64,000 nt of DNA from Nostoc linckia NIES-25 (GTDB taxonomy: Bacteria > Cyanobacteriota > Cyanobacteriia > Cyanobacteriales > Nostocaceae). Position numbers and translations under genes: made by a program. The first letter of the stretch is position 1, and each line of letters begins with the position of its first letter. Positions 36,037-44,896 of this stretch are shown here, one piece after another. The stretch lies in NCBI RefSeq assembly GCF_002368035.1, contig NZ_AP018223.1, positions 908,449-972,448 on the forward strand. The letters run 5' to 3'. The notes under the pieces are model-generated. The model did not search any database, was not told where the DNA came from, and saw only the letters and a program-made list of their open reading frames with translations.

Positions 36037-36684
36037 CTATTTACCCGAATGCGACTTTTCCGGTATAGCAGCATTCGCATGGGCTGACTTGCCATTCTTA
36101 CCGTTGGTATGACCGTTACCATTGCGGGGTTGAATTACGCCATAACCACCGTGGTTACGTTCGTAAATGACATTTATCTCGCCTGTTTCAGCATTGCGGA
36201 ACATATAAAAGTCATGTCCTACGAGTTGCAGTTGTTCCAAGGCTTCTGCAAGGGTCATGGGAGGCATGGAAAAATATTTGGTGCGGACGACTTCGCTGGG
36301 TAGTTCGGGAGTGCGATCGCCAATTAAATCTGTGACTACTGACTCTGCAACAACTTCTTCTGTTGGTTGGGCATGAGTTTTCTGATCTTGACGCCGTTCT
36401 TTGTATTTCCGCAGTTGACGCGCAATCTTATCTGCAACTAAGTCAATGCTGGCGTATAAGTTTTCGCTGCTTTCCTCTGCACGGATCACGCTACCATTAG
36501 CAAAAATAGTTACTTCAGCTGCTTGTCTAGGATTAATTCGGGGATTCCGGGCAACGCTAAGATGTACATCCACTTCATTTGTAATGTTCTGAAAATGATT
36601 AACTGCTTTTTCAATTTTTTGATGTACATACTCACGAATTGCATCGGTAATTTCAATGTTTTTGCCGTGGATGACAAGCTTCAT
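36037..36684 (-). CDS. hpf: ribosome hibernation promoting factor, long form (LrtA)
   Basis: A 215-residue long-form HPF, the light-repressed protein LrtA of cyanobacteria. The N-terminal domain (MKLVIHGKNIEITDAIREYVHQKIEKA, about 1-100) binds the 30S decoding region. A linker follows, and the C-terminal domain (about 140-197: TKYFSMPPMTLAEALEQLQLVGHDFYMFRNAETGEINVIYER) dimerises ribosomes into 100S particles. The last residues (NGNGHTNGKNGKSA) are a low-complexity tail. In other cyanobacteria the transcript has a long leader and accumulates in the dark; the roughly 580-base upstream gap is consistent with that. Confidence 0.94.
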   Translation of the reverse strand: MKLVIHGKNIEITDAIREYVHQKIEKAVNHFQNITNEVDVHLSVARNPRINPRQAAEVTIFANGSVIRAEESSENLYASIDLVADKIARQLRKYKERRQDQKTHAQPTEEVVAESVVTDLIGDRTPELPSEVVRTKYFSMPPMTLAEALEQLQLVGHDFYMFRNAETGEINVIYERNHGGYGVIQPRNGNGHTNGKNGKSAHANAAIPEKSHSGK

Positions 36685-37306
36685 GTAAACTCTCCCGCTG
36701 AATATTTTGATGTGTGAATTTGCTTTGTATGAAAAGAAGTTGCGGTAAGGTCTTTCACTCCCGCCAAAACAAATTGTGAACTTTTATCATTTACTGCTGG
36801 TGTGCTGTCTCTAAACTCGTTGCATCTGAGTTTTTCCCAAGCATATCCTTAGATTTGATTTATTTCCTCATCTCTGCGCTGATATCCAATAAGATATCCA
36901 CTTAAAATTCTTTGATGAAGAAATCTTAACAGTGACAGCTATGACTACTTTCTCCTTTAAAGCAAGGTTTAAAGAACTTTTGATAGTTGCTCCTTGTGCG
37001 TCCGGTTGAGGTTTGCTTGCTGTTGATAAAGAACACAAGTTTTGTGGAAGTAGATTTTGTTTGAAATGCAAACAATGTTATTAGAGTCATCAGCCAGTAT
37101 ATTCATGTCTATTCTCTTGGCCTGATGCTGATTGTAGAGAATTCCTCCCAACACCTATTAAGGTTATATATTCAAGCTAGCACTTTGTATTTTAAGATGC
37201 ATGTTCCCTTGACTTTCCTTTAGAATCCTTTGCAAAGCTTGACATTTTTTGATTCTATTCCTTTAACTTGAAATATATTTCGTTCTTTTCACAGTTGATT
37301 TTTGGC
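36685..37306. other. gap between divergent hpf and lipB
   Basis: About 620 bases. It probably includes the hpf promoter and an untranslated leader on the minus strand, as described for lrtA elsewhere. I see no defined regulatory motif, RNA fold or gene that I can support. Confidence 0.4.
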
Positions 37307-37999
37307 ATGATCCATAGTAATAAGCTACCCAAACACCGTTGTTTTTTGTATAACCAAGGATTAATGCCTTACTTAGACGCTCATGCATGGCAGCGATCGC
37401 TCCTGACTCAACGCGTCCACGACCCCAGCCTAGATGACGTGTTAATTCTCCTAGAACATCCACCCGTCTACACTTTGGGACAAGGAGCCAACACAGATTT
37501 TCTGAAATTTGATATTGACAAAAGTCAATATGATGTGCATCGAATTGAACGAGGCGGCGAGGTTACTTACCATTGTCCAGGTCAACTGGTAGGGTATCCA
37601 ATTTTAAATCTGCAACGTTATCGTAAAGACTTGCATTGGTACTTACGCCAACTCGAAGAAGTAATCATTCGCGTATTAGCAGTTTATGGATTGCAGGGAG
37701 AAAGAATTCCGGCTTTTACTGGCGTTTGGTTACAAGGGCGAAAAGTTGCGGCTATTGGCATTAAAGTCAGCCGTTGGATTACCATGCACGGCTTTGCATT
37801 AAATGTTTGTCCAGATATGACAGGTTTTGAGCGCATTGTACCTTGTGGCATCTCTGATAAACCTGTAGGCAGTTTAGCCGAGTTTATTCCGGGTATAACT
37901 TGCCAAGAAGTACGTTTTTATGTAGCAGAGTGCTTTGCAAAAGTGTTTGATTTGGAATTAATCGAGTCCCAGCACAAAGGATTTTTCCAGTGTGAATAA
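37307..37999 (+). CDS. lipB: lipoyl(octanoyl) transferase
   Basis: A 230-residue LipB, which moves octanoyl from acyl carrier protein to lipoyl domains of 2-oxoacid dehydrogenases and GcvH. The signature RGGEVTYHCPGQLVGYPIL is clear, and so is the catalytic Lys in AAIGIKVSRWITMHGFALNV together with the conserved Cys in RIVPCGISD. ATG 37307 is preferred over an in-frame TTG 39 bases upstream. Length normal. No neighbouring lipA in the window. Confidence 0.94.
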   Translation: MIHSNKLPKHRCFLYNQGLMPYLDAHAWQRSLLTQRVHDPSLDDVLILLEHPPVYTLGQGANTDFLKFDIDKSQYDVHRIERGGEVTYHCPGQLVGYPILNLQRYRKDLHWYLRQLEEVIIRVLAVYGLQGERIPAFTGVWLQGRKVAAIGIKVSRWITMHGFALNVCPDMTGFERIVPCGISDKPVGSLAEFIPGITCQEVRFYVAECFAKVFDLELIESQHKGFFQCE

Positions 38000-38185
38000 A
38001 TTAACTTGAGAATTATGTAATAAATACTATAGCAGTCTTATTTAAGTTATGAGACACTCGTAGTAGTAGTAGTCTATATTTTATAGTATCAAAGTGCCTA
38101 TTTAAGTAGGCTTACCAAAGCTAAAATCTAATTATTTACAAACCATTAAACTAATTTTTTGTAGCACTAAATTATAAATTAGCGT

Positions 38186-38386
38186 GTGAATTACCCAAAT
38201 AATCTCCAGGTATATGCCCCATCGTTAATATCACTTAGAGAACGTGACTGGACAGCTTTGATAGAACTATTTGACAGAGATGATGGTGAAGAAATTGAAG
38301 CCGACATCCACACGAATTTGTTTTGGCTGATACCTGAACCTTGTTGGGAAGATGACCCCTTTGATTTCTTGCGTGAATATCTTTAA
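38186..38386 (+). CDS. small hypothetical protein
   Basis: A 66-residue acidic ORF with GTG start, not recognised. It is Trp-rich for its size (WTALIELF, LFWLIPEPCWEDDPFDFL), with no membrane segment. Codon use is ordinary and nothing overlaps it. Its reality rests only on composition and placement 187 bases after lipB. Confidence 0.45.
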   Translation: MNYPNNLQVYAPSLISLRERDWTALIELFDRDDGEEIEADIHTNLFWLIPEPCWEDDPFDFLREYL

Positions 38387-38734
38387 AAAATGGGAAGTGG
38401 GCAGAGATGCGATTAACCCTTGTCTGTACGGAATGGGGACTTTAAAGAAAGTATTTAATTGCGAATTATTTGCAGGCGATTCAGAAAAGCACGCAGGCGA
38501 TCGCTTTGCGGATTGGTGAGAACTTCGTAGGCTAAAACTGCGGGCGATGCCTACGGCGGGCTACGCCTACGCTACTCGCTATTCTCAAAAATAATTGCTG
38601 GGGTAGAATTATTCATTGCTAATATCAAGCTGCTCTAGAGTTAATTGTAAGATTTTTAACAAATAGCCAAGACAGTCTTTAATCTTCTTCTCCGCGCCTC
38701 TGCGCCTTTGCGTGAAAAAAAAGGTTAAACAAAT
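38387..38734. other. gap with palindromic repeat variant
   Basis: Contains a GCGATGCCTACGGCGGGCTACG repeat at 38546-38575 and a CGCGCCTCTGCGCCTTTGCG phrase directly before the next start. The latter belongs to a family also seen near 42850, 42990 and 48725. No gene. Confidence 0.55.
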
Positions 38735-40246
38735 ATGCCTAAATTTCGTTTTATCCGTTGCTTGCAATTATATCTAGTTATAACTTTCAGCTGTTTATTA
38801 CTCACTACCTGTAGTACCAACCCCAGTGCAGGAAAAACTCTACGAGTTGCCACCGAACCCGCGTTTCCACCTTTCGAGTTTCAAGGACAAGGTGGTGAGT
38901 TGCAAGGTTTTTCAATTGATTTGATGAATGCTGTTGGTAGTGCTGCCAACTTTAAAGTAAATTTCCAAAGTCTGCCTTTTGATGGCATTATCCCAGCACT
39001 GCAAGCCAAAACCGTAGATGCAGCCATTAGTTCCATCACGATTACAGAAGAGAGGGCGAAGACGATTTCCTTTTCTCGTCCTTATTTTAAAGCTGGGTTG
39101 GCGATCGCCATTCGCGCCGACAATCAAAATATTACTGGCTTTGACAGTCTCAAAAATAAAAAACTCGCCGTACAAATTGGCACAACTGGCGCAGCAAAAG
39201 CTAAAAGTATTCCCGGCGTACAAATTCGCAGTTTTGATTCCGCGCCTCTAGCTTTACAAGAATTACTCAATGGTAATGTCGATGCGGTAATTAACGATGC
39301 GCCTGTAACTTTATATGCTATCAATACAGGCAATCTCAAGGGAATTAAAGTTGTACAAAAATTGCTGACAGAAGAGTTTTATGGAATTGCGACAGCTAAA
39401 AATTCGGCTTATTTGGCATTAATCAATGAAGGGTTGGAGAACGTTTTAAAAAATGGCACTTATTCGCAAATTTACCAAAAATGGTTTAAAGCCGAACCGC
39501 CATCATCATTACCAGTTACATCACCATTTGAGAATCAAACTAGCGCAGGTGTTCCCGGAATATTTACATCAATTAATGTAATTTTACAGGCTGTTCCGAC
39601 TTTATTACAGGGAGCTTTAGTAACGTTGCAATTGACGATACTTTCTGTAGTATTTGGTTTAATTGGCGGTTCTTTGATTGGAATCATCCGCCTTTCTCAT
39701 ATTGCACCTTTGCGTTGGATAGCGAGGGCTTATGTAGATTTTTTCCGGGGAACGCCTTTGCTAGTGCAAATTTTTATGATTTACTTTGGATTACCCGCAA
39801 TTTTGCAACAACTCGGTTCGACATTTACTTTCGATCGCTTAGTTGCTGGAGTTATTGCTTTAAGCTTGAATAGCGCCGCTTATATTGCAGAAGTTGTCCG
39901 TGCTGGGATTCAATCTATTGAAGTAGGACAAAGTGAAGCAGCGCGATCGCTAGGTTTGAGTTCCGTGCAAACCATGAGGTTTGTGATTTTTCCCCAAGCA
40001 TTCCGGCGGATGATTCCACCTTTGGGTAATGAGTTTATCAGTTTGTTGAAAGATACAAGTTTAGTTGCAGTAATTGGTTTTGAAGAATTGTTCCGCAAAG
40101 GACAGCTAATTGTTGCTGATAACTATCGCGCCTTTGAAATTTACGCAGGTGTAGCAGTAGTTTATTTATGTTTGACGTTACTTTCTTCCCAAGCATTTAG
40201 CCTATTGGAAGCTTGGATGAATCCCGTAAAACGCCAGAGTAAATAG
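38735..40246 (+). CDS. bgtB: polar/basic amino-acid ABC transporter, fused binding protein and permease
   Basis: A 503-residue fusion. It has a lipoprotein signal with Cys26 (LLLTTCSTNPS), then a type 3 periplasmic binding domain (about 32-255: LRVATEPAFPPFEF, ITITEERAKTISFSRPYF), then a His/Glu/Gln-type permease (about 280-495) with the EAA motif EVGQSEAARSLGLSSVQTMRFVIFPQAFRRMIPPLGNEFI. This architecture matches cyanobacterial BgtB, the basic amino acid and glutamine transporter, which uses a separate ATPase BgtA encoded elsewhere; no ATPase is adjacent. Symbol by architecture, substrate not proven. Confidence 0.82.
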   Translation: MPKFRFIRCLQLYLVITFSCLLLTTCSTNPSAGKTLRVATEPAFPPFEFQGQGGELQGFSIDLMNAVGSAANFKVNFQSLPFDGIIPALQAKTVDAAISSITITEERAKTISFSRPYFKAGLAIAIRADNQNITGFDSLKNKKLAVQIGTTGAAKAKSIPGVQIRSFDSAPLALQELLNGNVDAVINDAPVTLYAINTGNLKGIKVVQKLLTEEFYGIATAKNSAYLALINEGLENVLKNGTYSQIYQKWFKAEPPSSLPVTSPFENQTSAGVPGIFTSINVILQAVPTLLQGALVTLQLTILSVVFGLIGGSLIGIIRLSHIAPLRWIARAYVDFFRGTPLLVQIFMIYFGLPAILQQLGSTFTFDRLVAGVIALSLNSAAYIAEVVRAGIQSIEVGQSEAARSLGLSSVQTMRFVIFPQAFRRMIPPLGNEFISLLKDTSLVAVIGFEELFRKGQLIVADNYRAFEIYAGVAVVYLCLTLLSSQAFSLLEAWMNPVKRQSK

Positions 40247-40357
40247 GATGATTAATAATTTTTTGTAGGTGTATTATGCCGTAAGCTAACCCAGCTGAAG
40301 AAAGTAAATATTAACATCACAATTTCTATTTTAATTGATTGAGTTGTCTTTTGTATA

Positions 40358-40591
40358 TCATTTTTGTAGTAATAACTCGAAGAATGTTTCTTTATCAATG
40401 CCAATATCTTGAATCATTCCCATCAAAGTACCTTATTTGATGTCTTTACCAGAATGAATTGGAACAACAACTCTACTCCCATGAATATTCTTATAAATGG
40501 CATGACTACCCTTTTGACGATCTAGATAAAAACCTAATTTTTCAATAATTTTAATAAAGTCTTTAGCTTTGACACTAGGAAAAGTACTCAT
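40358..40591 (-). pseudogene. hicA: HicA-type toxin gene with in-frame stop
   Basis: Translation from ATG 40591 reads MSTFPSVKAKDFIKIIEKLG and continues through the RNA-binding motif GSHAIYKN with the catalytic-type His30, then IHSGKDIK. It meets TAA at 40435-40433 (codon 53) and resumes in frame as GTLMGMIQDIGIDKETFFELL to a TGA at 40358. Intact HicA proteins read KKGTL or similar at the stop. One substitution explains the break. ATG overlaps the hicB stop by four bases (ATGA). The 52-residue product may be inactive, leaving hicB without a target. Confidence 0.8.
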
Positions 40592-40827
40592 ATTAAAATA
40601 CTTAATGGCTTGACAATTAAATCTTCTTTAGGAATAGGTTCATTATCAGCCATTAAACTTTCAAGATATAGTTCAATAGCTTCTGTAATATTGTCAATAG
40701 CTTCTTCAAAAGTATCGCCTTGAGAATGACAGCCTTTGAGAACAGGACAAAAAGCATGGTAACCACCATCTTGTTCTTTTTCTAGAAGAACCGTATAGTT
40801 ATAAGCTTTTTTACTGTTATTTGTCAT
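40588..40827 (-). CDS. hicB: HicB family antitoxin
   Basis: A 79-residue HicB antitoxin with the partially degraded RNase H-like fold: YTVLLEKEQDGGYHAFCPVLKGCHSQGDTFEEAIDNITEAIELYLE is the family core. No C-terminal DNA-binding domain is obvious, so autoregulation may be limited. It comes before hicA, which carries a nonsense codon. AAGGTG lies upstream of the ATG. HicB normally neutralises the HicA mRNA interferase. Confidence 0.9.
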   Translation of the reverse strand: MTNNSKKAYNYTVLLEKEQDGGYHAFCPVLKGCHSQGDTFEEAIDNITEAIELYLESLMADNEPIPKEDLIVKPLSILI

Positions 40828-41305
40828 ATAGTTTCACCTTTTTTGCAAGCTAATAATTTTTAGTTTAGACCTAATTCATAATGATAGATTCGATTTTGAA
40901 AAGATAGCGATCGCCATTTTGTATTGATAAATAATCTTAGCGATCGCAATTGAGGGCTATGAATTATATCTTATTTGCCCTGAAAATTAAGCGATCGTGC
41001 AAATTTACTTTACCTTTTGCTACCAACCTAATAGAAAAAGTTATCTATTATCCATCAGCTAACTCTACTGTTATCATGGGTTTGTAATCATTAAGAAATG
41101 TAAATGGTAGCTATAAATACAAATCGATTTATCTTGATGATTGCGTATTTACTATTTGAGGGCTGAATATACCGCTGTAGCCATGATGTAATTAAAACCT
41201 CGTAAATATGTTTGAACTATTCAATGCAAACCGAGTTTGTGCAGCATTGTCATGGTTCATTTTGCCACGTCAAAAATTGAAAACTTTTCATTGGAGGAGA
41301 AGCAA
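40828..41305. other. gap between divergent hicB and SulP genes
   Basis: About 480 bases with several GCGATCGC-like sites and no supported gene. The last bases before 41306 contain the strong ribosome binding site TTGGAGGAGA. Confidence 0.45.
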
Positions 41306-42829
41306 ATGAGAAATTTGAAAGCAATCATAGACAAATGCTCATTTACTACTGAAATACCAGCATCATTTGTGGTATTTCTTGTCGCCCTCCCTCTTTGTAT
41401 GGGTATTGCGATCGCTTCGGGACTTCCGCCATCCCGCGGCATAATTACGGGAATAGTTGGCGGAATTATTGTTGGTGCGGTTTCTGGTTCTCCAATGCTT
41501 GTTAGCGGCCCGGCTGCTGGACTAGCGGTGGTTGTCGCAGAAGTAGTCCAACAATATGGCATCGAAATGGTTGGGCCAATTCTGCTGTTAGCGGGTTTAA
41601 TCCAATTACTCGCAGGTATCTTTAAACTCGGCCAGTTGTTTCGCGCCATGTCACCGGCTGTCATATATGGAATGCTTGCAGGTATTGGCGTATTAATTTT
41701 CGCTTCCCAATTTCATGTCATGCTAGACGACAAACCGCGCATACATGGGATTGAGAATTTACTATCTATTCCCAACACTATTTATAAAGCTTTGTTTCCT
41801 ATAGATGGTAGTGTTCATCACCTTGCAGCACTCATAGGTGTAACAACTATTATCAGCCTTCTGCTGTGGGACAAATTTAAACCCAGGAGTTTGAAATTGA
41901 TACCTGGCGCGCTTGTCGGGGTTGTAATTGGCACTGCGATCGCAACATTCTATCGATTCCCGATTCAGTATGTTGACGTACCTGCAAATCTGTTACAAGC
42001 AATTCAATTACCAACACCAGTCAGCTTACCACGCTTAATTCAAGCACCAGTTTTGATTGATGCGATCGTCATTGCATTCATCGCTAGTACAGAAAGTTTG
42101 CTTTCAGCCGTAGCAGTAGATAGACTGCATACTGGCCCAAGAACCAATTTCGATCGCGAATTAACAGCCCAAGGAATTGGCAACATTATCTGTGGGTTCT
42201 TGGGTGCTTTGCCCATGACAGGAGTAATAGCCCGCAGTTCTGTAAACGTAGAAGCCGGTGCTAAGACTAGATTATCGACCATACTTCACGGTGTATGGCT
42301 GTTAATATTAGTAATTGCAGCCCCAACGTTGCTTAAAATAATTCCCATTTCTAGTTTGGCAGCAATCCTAGTTGTTACTGGATACAAACTAATCGAGGTA
42401 GAACACATTCGCCAATTAAAGAAGTATGGACGTTTTCCTTTGGTAATATTTTCCGCTACTTTAATAGGGATTGTTGTTACTGACTTAATCACAGGTGTTT
42501 TAATTGGCATTCTATTAACAGGAATGTTATTAATTCACAAAATGTCGGTGTTGAATATCCAAATTATTAAGCACGACAACGACAGGCGGATAGACATTTA
42601 TTTACAAGGCGCGGCAACATTTGTGAGGCTACCAAAGTTGGCGAACAATTTAGAACTTGTGCCTCCAGGAAGAGAACTGCACGTTTATTTACACGACTTG
42701 GCTTACATAGATCACTCTTGTTTAGACCTACTATCGATGTGGGCAAAACAACAGCAAAAAATGGGAAGCACGTTAACTATGCAATGGGATAGGCTGGTAG
42801 AACGTAACCGCAAACCATTTACTTTGTAG
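41306..42829 (+). CDS. SulP family inorganic anion transporter
   Basis: A 507-residue SulP/SLC26-type permease. The start at 41306 (MRNLKAIIDKCSF) follows GGAGGAGA; a longer 23-residue extension is unlikely. About 11-12 hydrophobic helices include the signature ALPLCMGIAIASGLPPSRGIITGIVGG and SGPAAGLAVVV, followed by a C-terminal STAS-like domain (about 415-500; HVYLHDLAYIDHSCLDLL). Cyanobacterial relatives include the Na+/bicarbonate symporter BicA and sulfate transporters; I cannot decide between bicarbonate, sulfate or another anion. Monocistronic. Confidence 0.85.
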   Translation: MRNLKAIIDKCSFTTEIPASFVVFLVALPLCMGIAIASGLPPSRGIITGIVGGIIVGAVSGSPMLVSGPAAGLAVVVAEVVQQYGIEMVGPILLLAGLIQLLAGIFKLGQLFRAMSPAVIYGMLAGIGVLIFASQFHVMLDDKPRIHGIENLLSIPNTIYKALFPIDGSVHHLAALIGVTTIISLLLWDKFKPRSLKLIPGALVGVVIGTAIATFYRFPIQYVDVPANLLQAIQLPTPVSLPRLIQAPVLIDAIVIAFIASTESLLSAVAVDRLHTGPRTNFDRELTAQGIGNIICGFLGALPMTGVIARSSVNVEAGAKTRLSTILHGVWLLILVIAAPTLLKIIPISSLAAILVVTGYKLIEVEHIRQLKKYGRFPLVIFSATLIGIVVTDLITGVLIGILLTGMLLIHKMSVLNIQIIKHDNDRRIDIYLQGAATFVRLPKLANNLELVPPGRELHVYLHDLAYIDHSCLDLLSMWAKQQQKMGSTLTMQWDRLVERNRKPFTL

Positions 42830-42839
42830 GACTGAAACT

Positions 42840-43015
42840 AGATTTTTTCTCACGCAGAGGCGCAGAGGCGCAGAGAAGAGAACACAAAGAAAGGGTTTTG
42901 TAAGAGGTCTTATGTAATCAACCAGGAGTTAATATAGGTTTTATGGCGTTGCTGAATATGAAATTCAAAAATCCACTCTTACTCTCTGCGACTCTGCGCC
43001 TCTGCGTGATTTAAA
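42840..43015. repeat. ACGCAGAGGCGCAGAGG dispersed repeat pair
   Basis: CACGCAGAGGCGCAGAGGCG at about 42850 and its inverted partner CTCTGCGCCTCTGCGTG near 42992 could pair into a long hairpin. The same phrase follows the gene ending at 48708. Confidence 0.65.
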
Positions 43016-43074
43016 TTCATATTCTGAATCCGCAACGCCTTGGATTGAATTGCACCTGAATTAATCAAAAATAT

Positions 43075-43710
43075 ATGACAATTCTCAACGCTCGTAATTT
43101 ATCCTTAGAAGAAGTTCATCGTTTGTTTGGCTTTCAAAGACAGTACAATGACTCCTTTTCTAACTACTTATCTCTAGAACCTCTCACAGAAGCAGAACAG
43201 CAGGAACTCCAACAAATTAAGCAAGACTTTGATAGATACCTAACAATAGGCAAAGTTTCTGAAGGTCAGGTAAAGTTTCTTGCAGTTGCACCTTTATTAA
43301 GATTAGCTGGTTTTTATCGCTATCCTATCGAGATTCTTTTGGAGGAGAATATTGCTGATATTGAAGTTGAAGACGAAGATATTAAAATTAAAGCAAGATT
43401 TGATATTTTAGCTGTGAATAAAGCTAAATATACAAAACTTCAAAGATATTTTTGGGTATTGTTAATTGAATCTAAAAATAGCCAAATTGATATATCAACA
43501 GGTTTACCTCAGTTACTCACCTACGCTTATAAAAATTTAGAGAATCAAAAATCAGTTTGGGGATTAACCACTAATGGTAGAAGTTATCAGTTTGTCTATA
43601 TCGAACAAGGAAATCCCCCTATTTATTATCTGTTGCCAGAATTAAATTTAATGGAAAGAGAGCGATCGAGTCATTTGCTACAAGTTTTAAAAGCAATTTG
43701 TCAACTTTAA
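43075..43710 (+). CDS. PD-(D/E)XK nuclease-like protein (HSDR N-terminal type)
   Basis: A 211-residue protein of the kind often labelled type I restriction R-subunit N-terminal-like in cyanobacteria. The nuclease core is FDILAV (Asp110) followed by LLIESKN (Glu132, Lys134), fitting D-x21-E-x-K. There is no helicase domain, so it is not a full HsdR. The N-terminal third is helical. It is 24 bases upstream of a second nuclease-fold gene (Uma2) on the same strand. Target unknown. Confidence 0.7.
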   Translation: MTILNARNLSLEEVHRLFGFQRQYNDSFSNYLSLEPLTEAEQQELQQIKQDFDRYLTIGKVSEGQVKFLAVAPLLRLAGFYRYPIEILLEENIADIEVEDEDIKIKARFDILAVNKAKYTKLQRYFWVLLIESKNSQIDISTGLPQLLTYAYKNLENQKSVWGLTTNGRSYQFVYIEQGNPPIYYLLPELNLMERERSSHLLQVLKAICQL

Positions 43711-43734
43711 AAGCAAGTATTAAGGTAAGAATTT

Positions 43735-44358
43735 ATGAGTCAAGCCATACCTAAACTAGTAACCTTTGAAGATTTTGCAGCGTGGCGACCCGAAGGCGGA
43801 AGATACGAATTATATGATGGTGTAATTGTTGAAATGCCCCAACCAACCGGAGACCATGAAGATATTGTTGGTTTTATAGCTAGAAAAGTAACAGTAGAAT
43901 TTGATCGGTTAAATTTACCTTATATGATTCCTAAAACTGCGCTGATAAAACCTGCAAATTCGGTATCTGCTTACTCGCCAGATGTGTTGATATTAAATCG
44001 TCTAAATTTAGTGAATGAGCCGTTATGGAAAAAAGAATCAACCGTATGTTATGCTGCATCAATTCCGTTGGTAGTTGAGGTAGTTAGTACTAATTGGGAT
44101 GATGACTACTACACAAAACAAGGTAAATATGAGGTTATTGGAATTCCTGAATACTGGGTTGTAGATTATCTCGGTTTAGGCGCTAAAAAGTTCACTGGTA
44201 ATCCCAAACAGCCTACTATATCTATTTATGAATTAATCGATGGTGAATACCAAGTTACTCAATTTAGAGGTACGGATACTATCATCTCGCCTACTTTCCC
44301 AGAATTGAATTTAACCGCCGAACAGATTTTTCAAGCTGGAGGTTTTCCCGGTAGTTAA
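43735..44358 (+). CDS. Uma2 family endonuclease-like (DUF820) protein
   Basis: A 207-residue Uma2/DUF820 protein, a family greatly expanded in cyanobacteria. PD-(D/E)XK-type residues are Glu25 in GGRYELYDG, Asp83 in YSPDVLIL and Glu115 in PLVVEVVSTN, with lysines at 128/131 (KQGKY) in place of the usual catalytic Lys. The ending GIPEYWVVDYL is typical. Biological role unknown; some are found near mobile DNA. It likely shares a message with the preceding nuclease-like gene. Confidence 0.85.
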   Translation: MSQAIPKLVTFEDFAAWRPEGGRYELYDGVIVEMPQPTGDHEDIVGFIARKVTVEFDRLNLPYMIPKTALIKPANSVSAYSPDVLILNRLNLVNEPLWKKESTVCYAASIPLVVEVVSTNWDDDYYTKQGKYEVIGIPEYWVVDYLGLGAKKFTGNPKQPTISIYELIDGEYQVTQFRGTDTIISPTFPELNLTAEQIFQAGGFPGS

Positions 44359-44632
44359 GGTGATTTCCGATGAAAAAAATACCTATGTTGACGAGTTTCG
44401 ACTTCGCTCAACTCTCGACCACTGTGTTGGTTGAGCGAAGCCGAAACCAACGGCTATGGTAATTTTATTACTAAAATTCACTTAGCAAATTGCTTCATTC
44501 CGCTTCGCTCCATTCGCAATGACGTTGTGTAATTAATTCTGTCCGACTACTTCTCAAAGATTCATTCACGAAGCTCAGATATTCAGCGACGAACCTCAGA
44601 TATTCAGCGACGAAGCTCTGAGGTTCATTGAC
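44359..44632. other. gap with GAAACC hairpin and short repeats
   Basis: Contains the inverted pair GTTTCGACTTCGCTCAAC / GTTGAGCGAAGCCGAAAC around 44396-44450 and three imperfect copies of ATTCAGCGACGAA before the 21-bp array. No supported gene. Confidence 0.55.
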
Positions 44633-44829
44633 GAGTATCAAAGACTCGTCGGCGAGTATCAAAGACTCATTCACGAGTATCAAAGACTCGTCGGCGAGTA
44701 TCAAAGACTCGTCGGCGAGTATCAAAGACTCATTCACGAGTATAAAAGACTCGTCGGCGAGTATCAAAGACTCGTCGGCGAGTATCAAAGACTCGTCGGC
44801 GAGTATTAAAGACTCATTCACGAGTATCT
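44633..44829. repeat. nine-unit 21-bp tandem array with hairpin units
   Basis: GAGTATCAAAGACTC repeats with exact 21-bp spacing at 44633, 44654, 44675, 44696, 44717, 44738, 44759, 44780 and 44801, plus a partial unit at 44822. Each unit has inverted GAGT/ACTC arms. The six bases between units are only of two types, GTCGGC (units 1,3,4,6,7,8) or ATTCAC (units 2,5,9). It ends about 70 bases before the TPR-protease gene. Both strands are open in heptapeptide frames solely because of the 21-bp period. Confidence 0.9.
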
Positions 44830-44896
44830 ATTAAATATTCATGCAGTTTTTAGCGATTTTCGTCTAACTCCTGATAGAATCTGAGAGACTTGTAGT

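Noticed and set aside
44633..44829. Possible CRISPR array
   Set aside because: Spacers are six bases and only two sequences recur; no cas genes in the window.
44495..44834. Open frames on both strands across the 21-bp array
   Set aside because: A 21-bp period without stops opens frames on both strands; no start signals or family resemblance.
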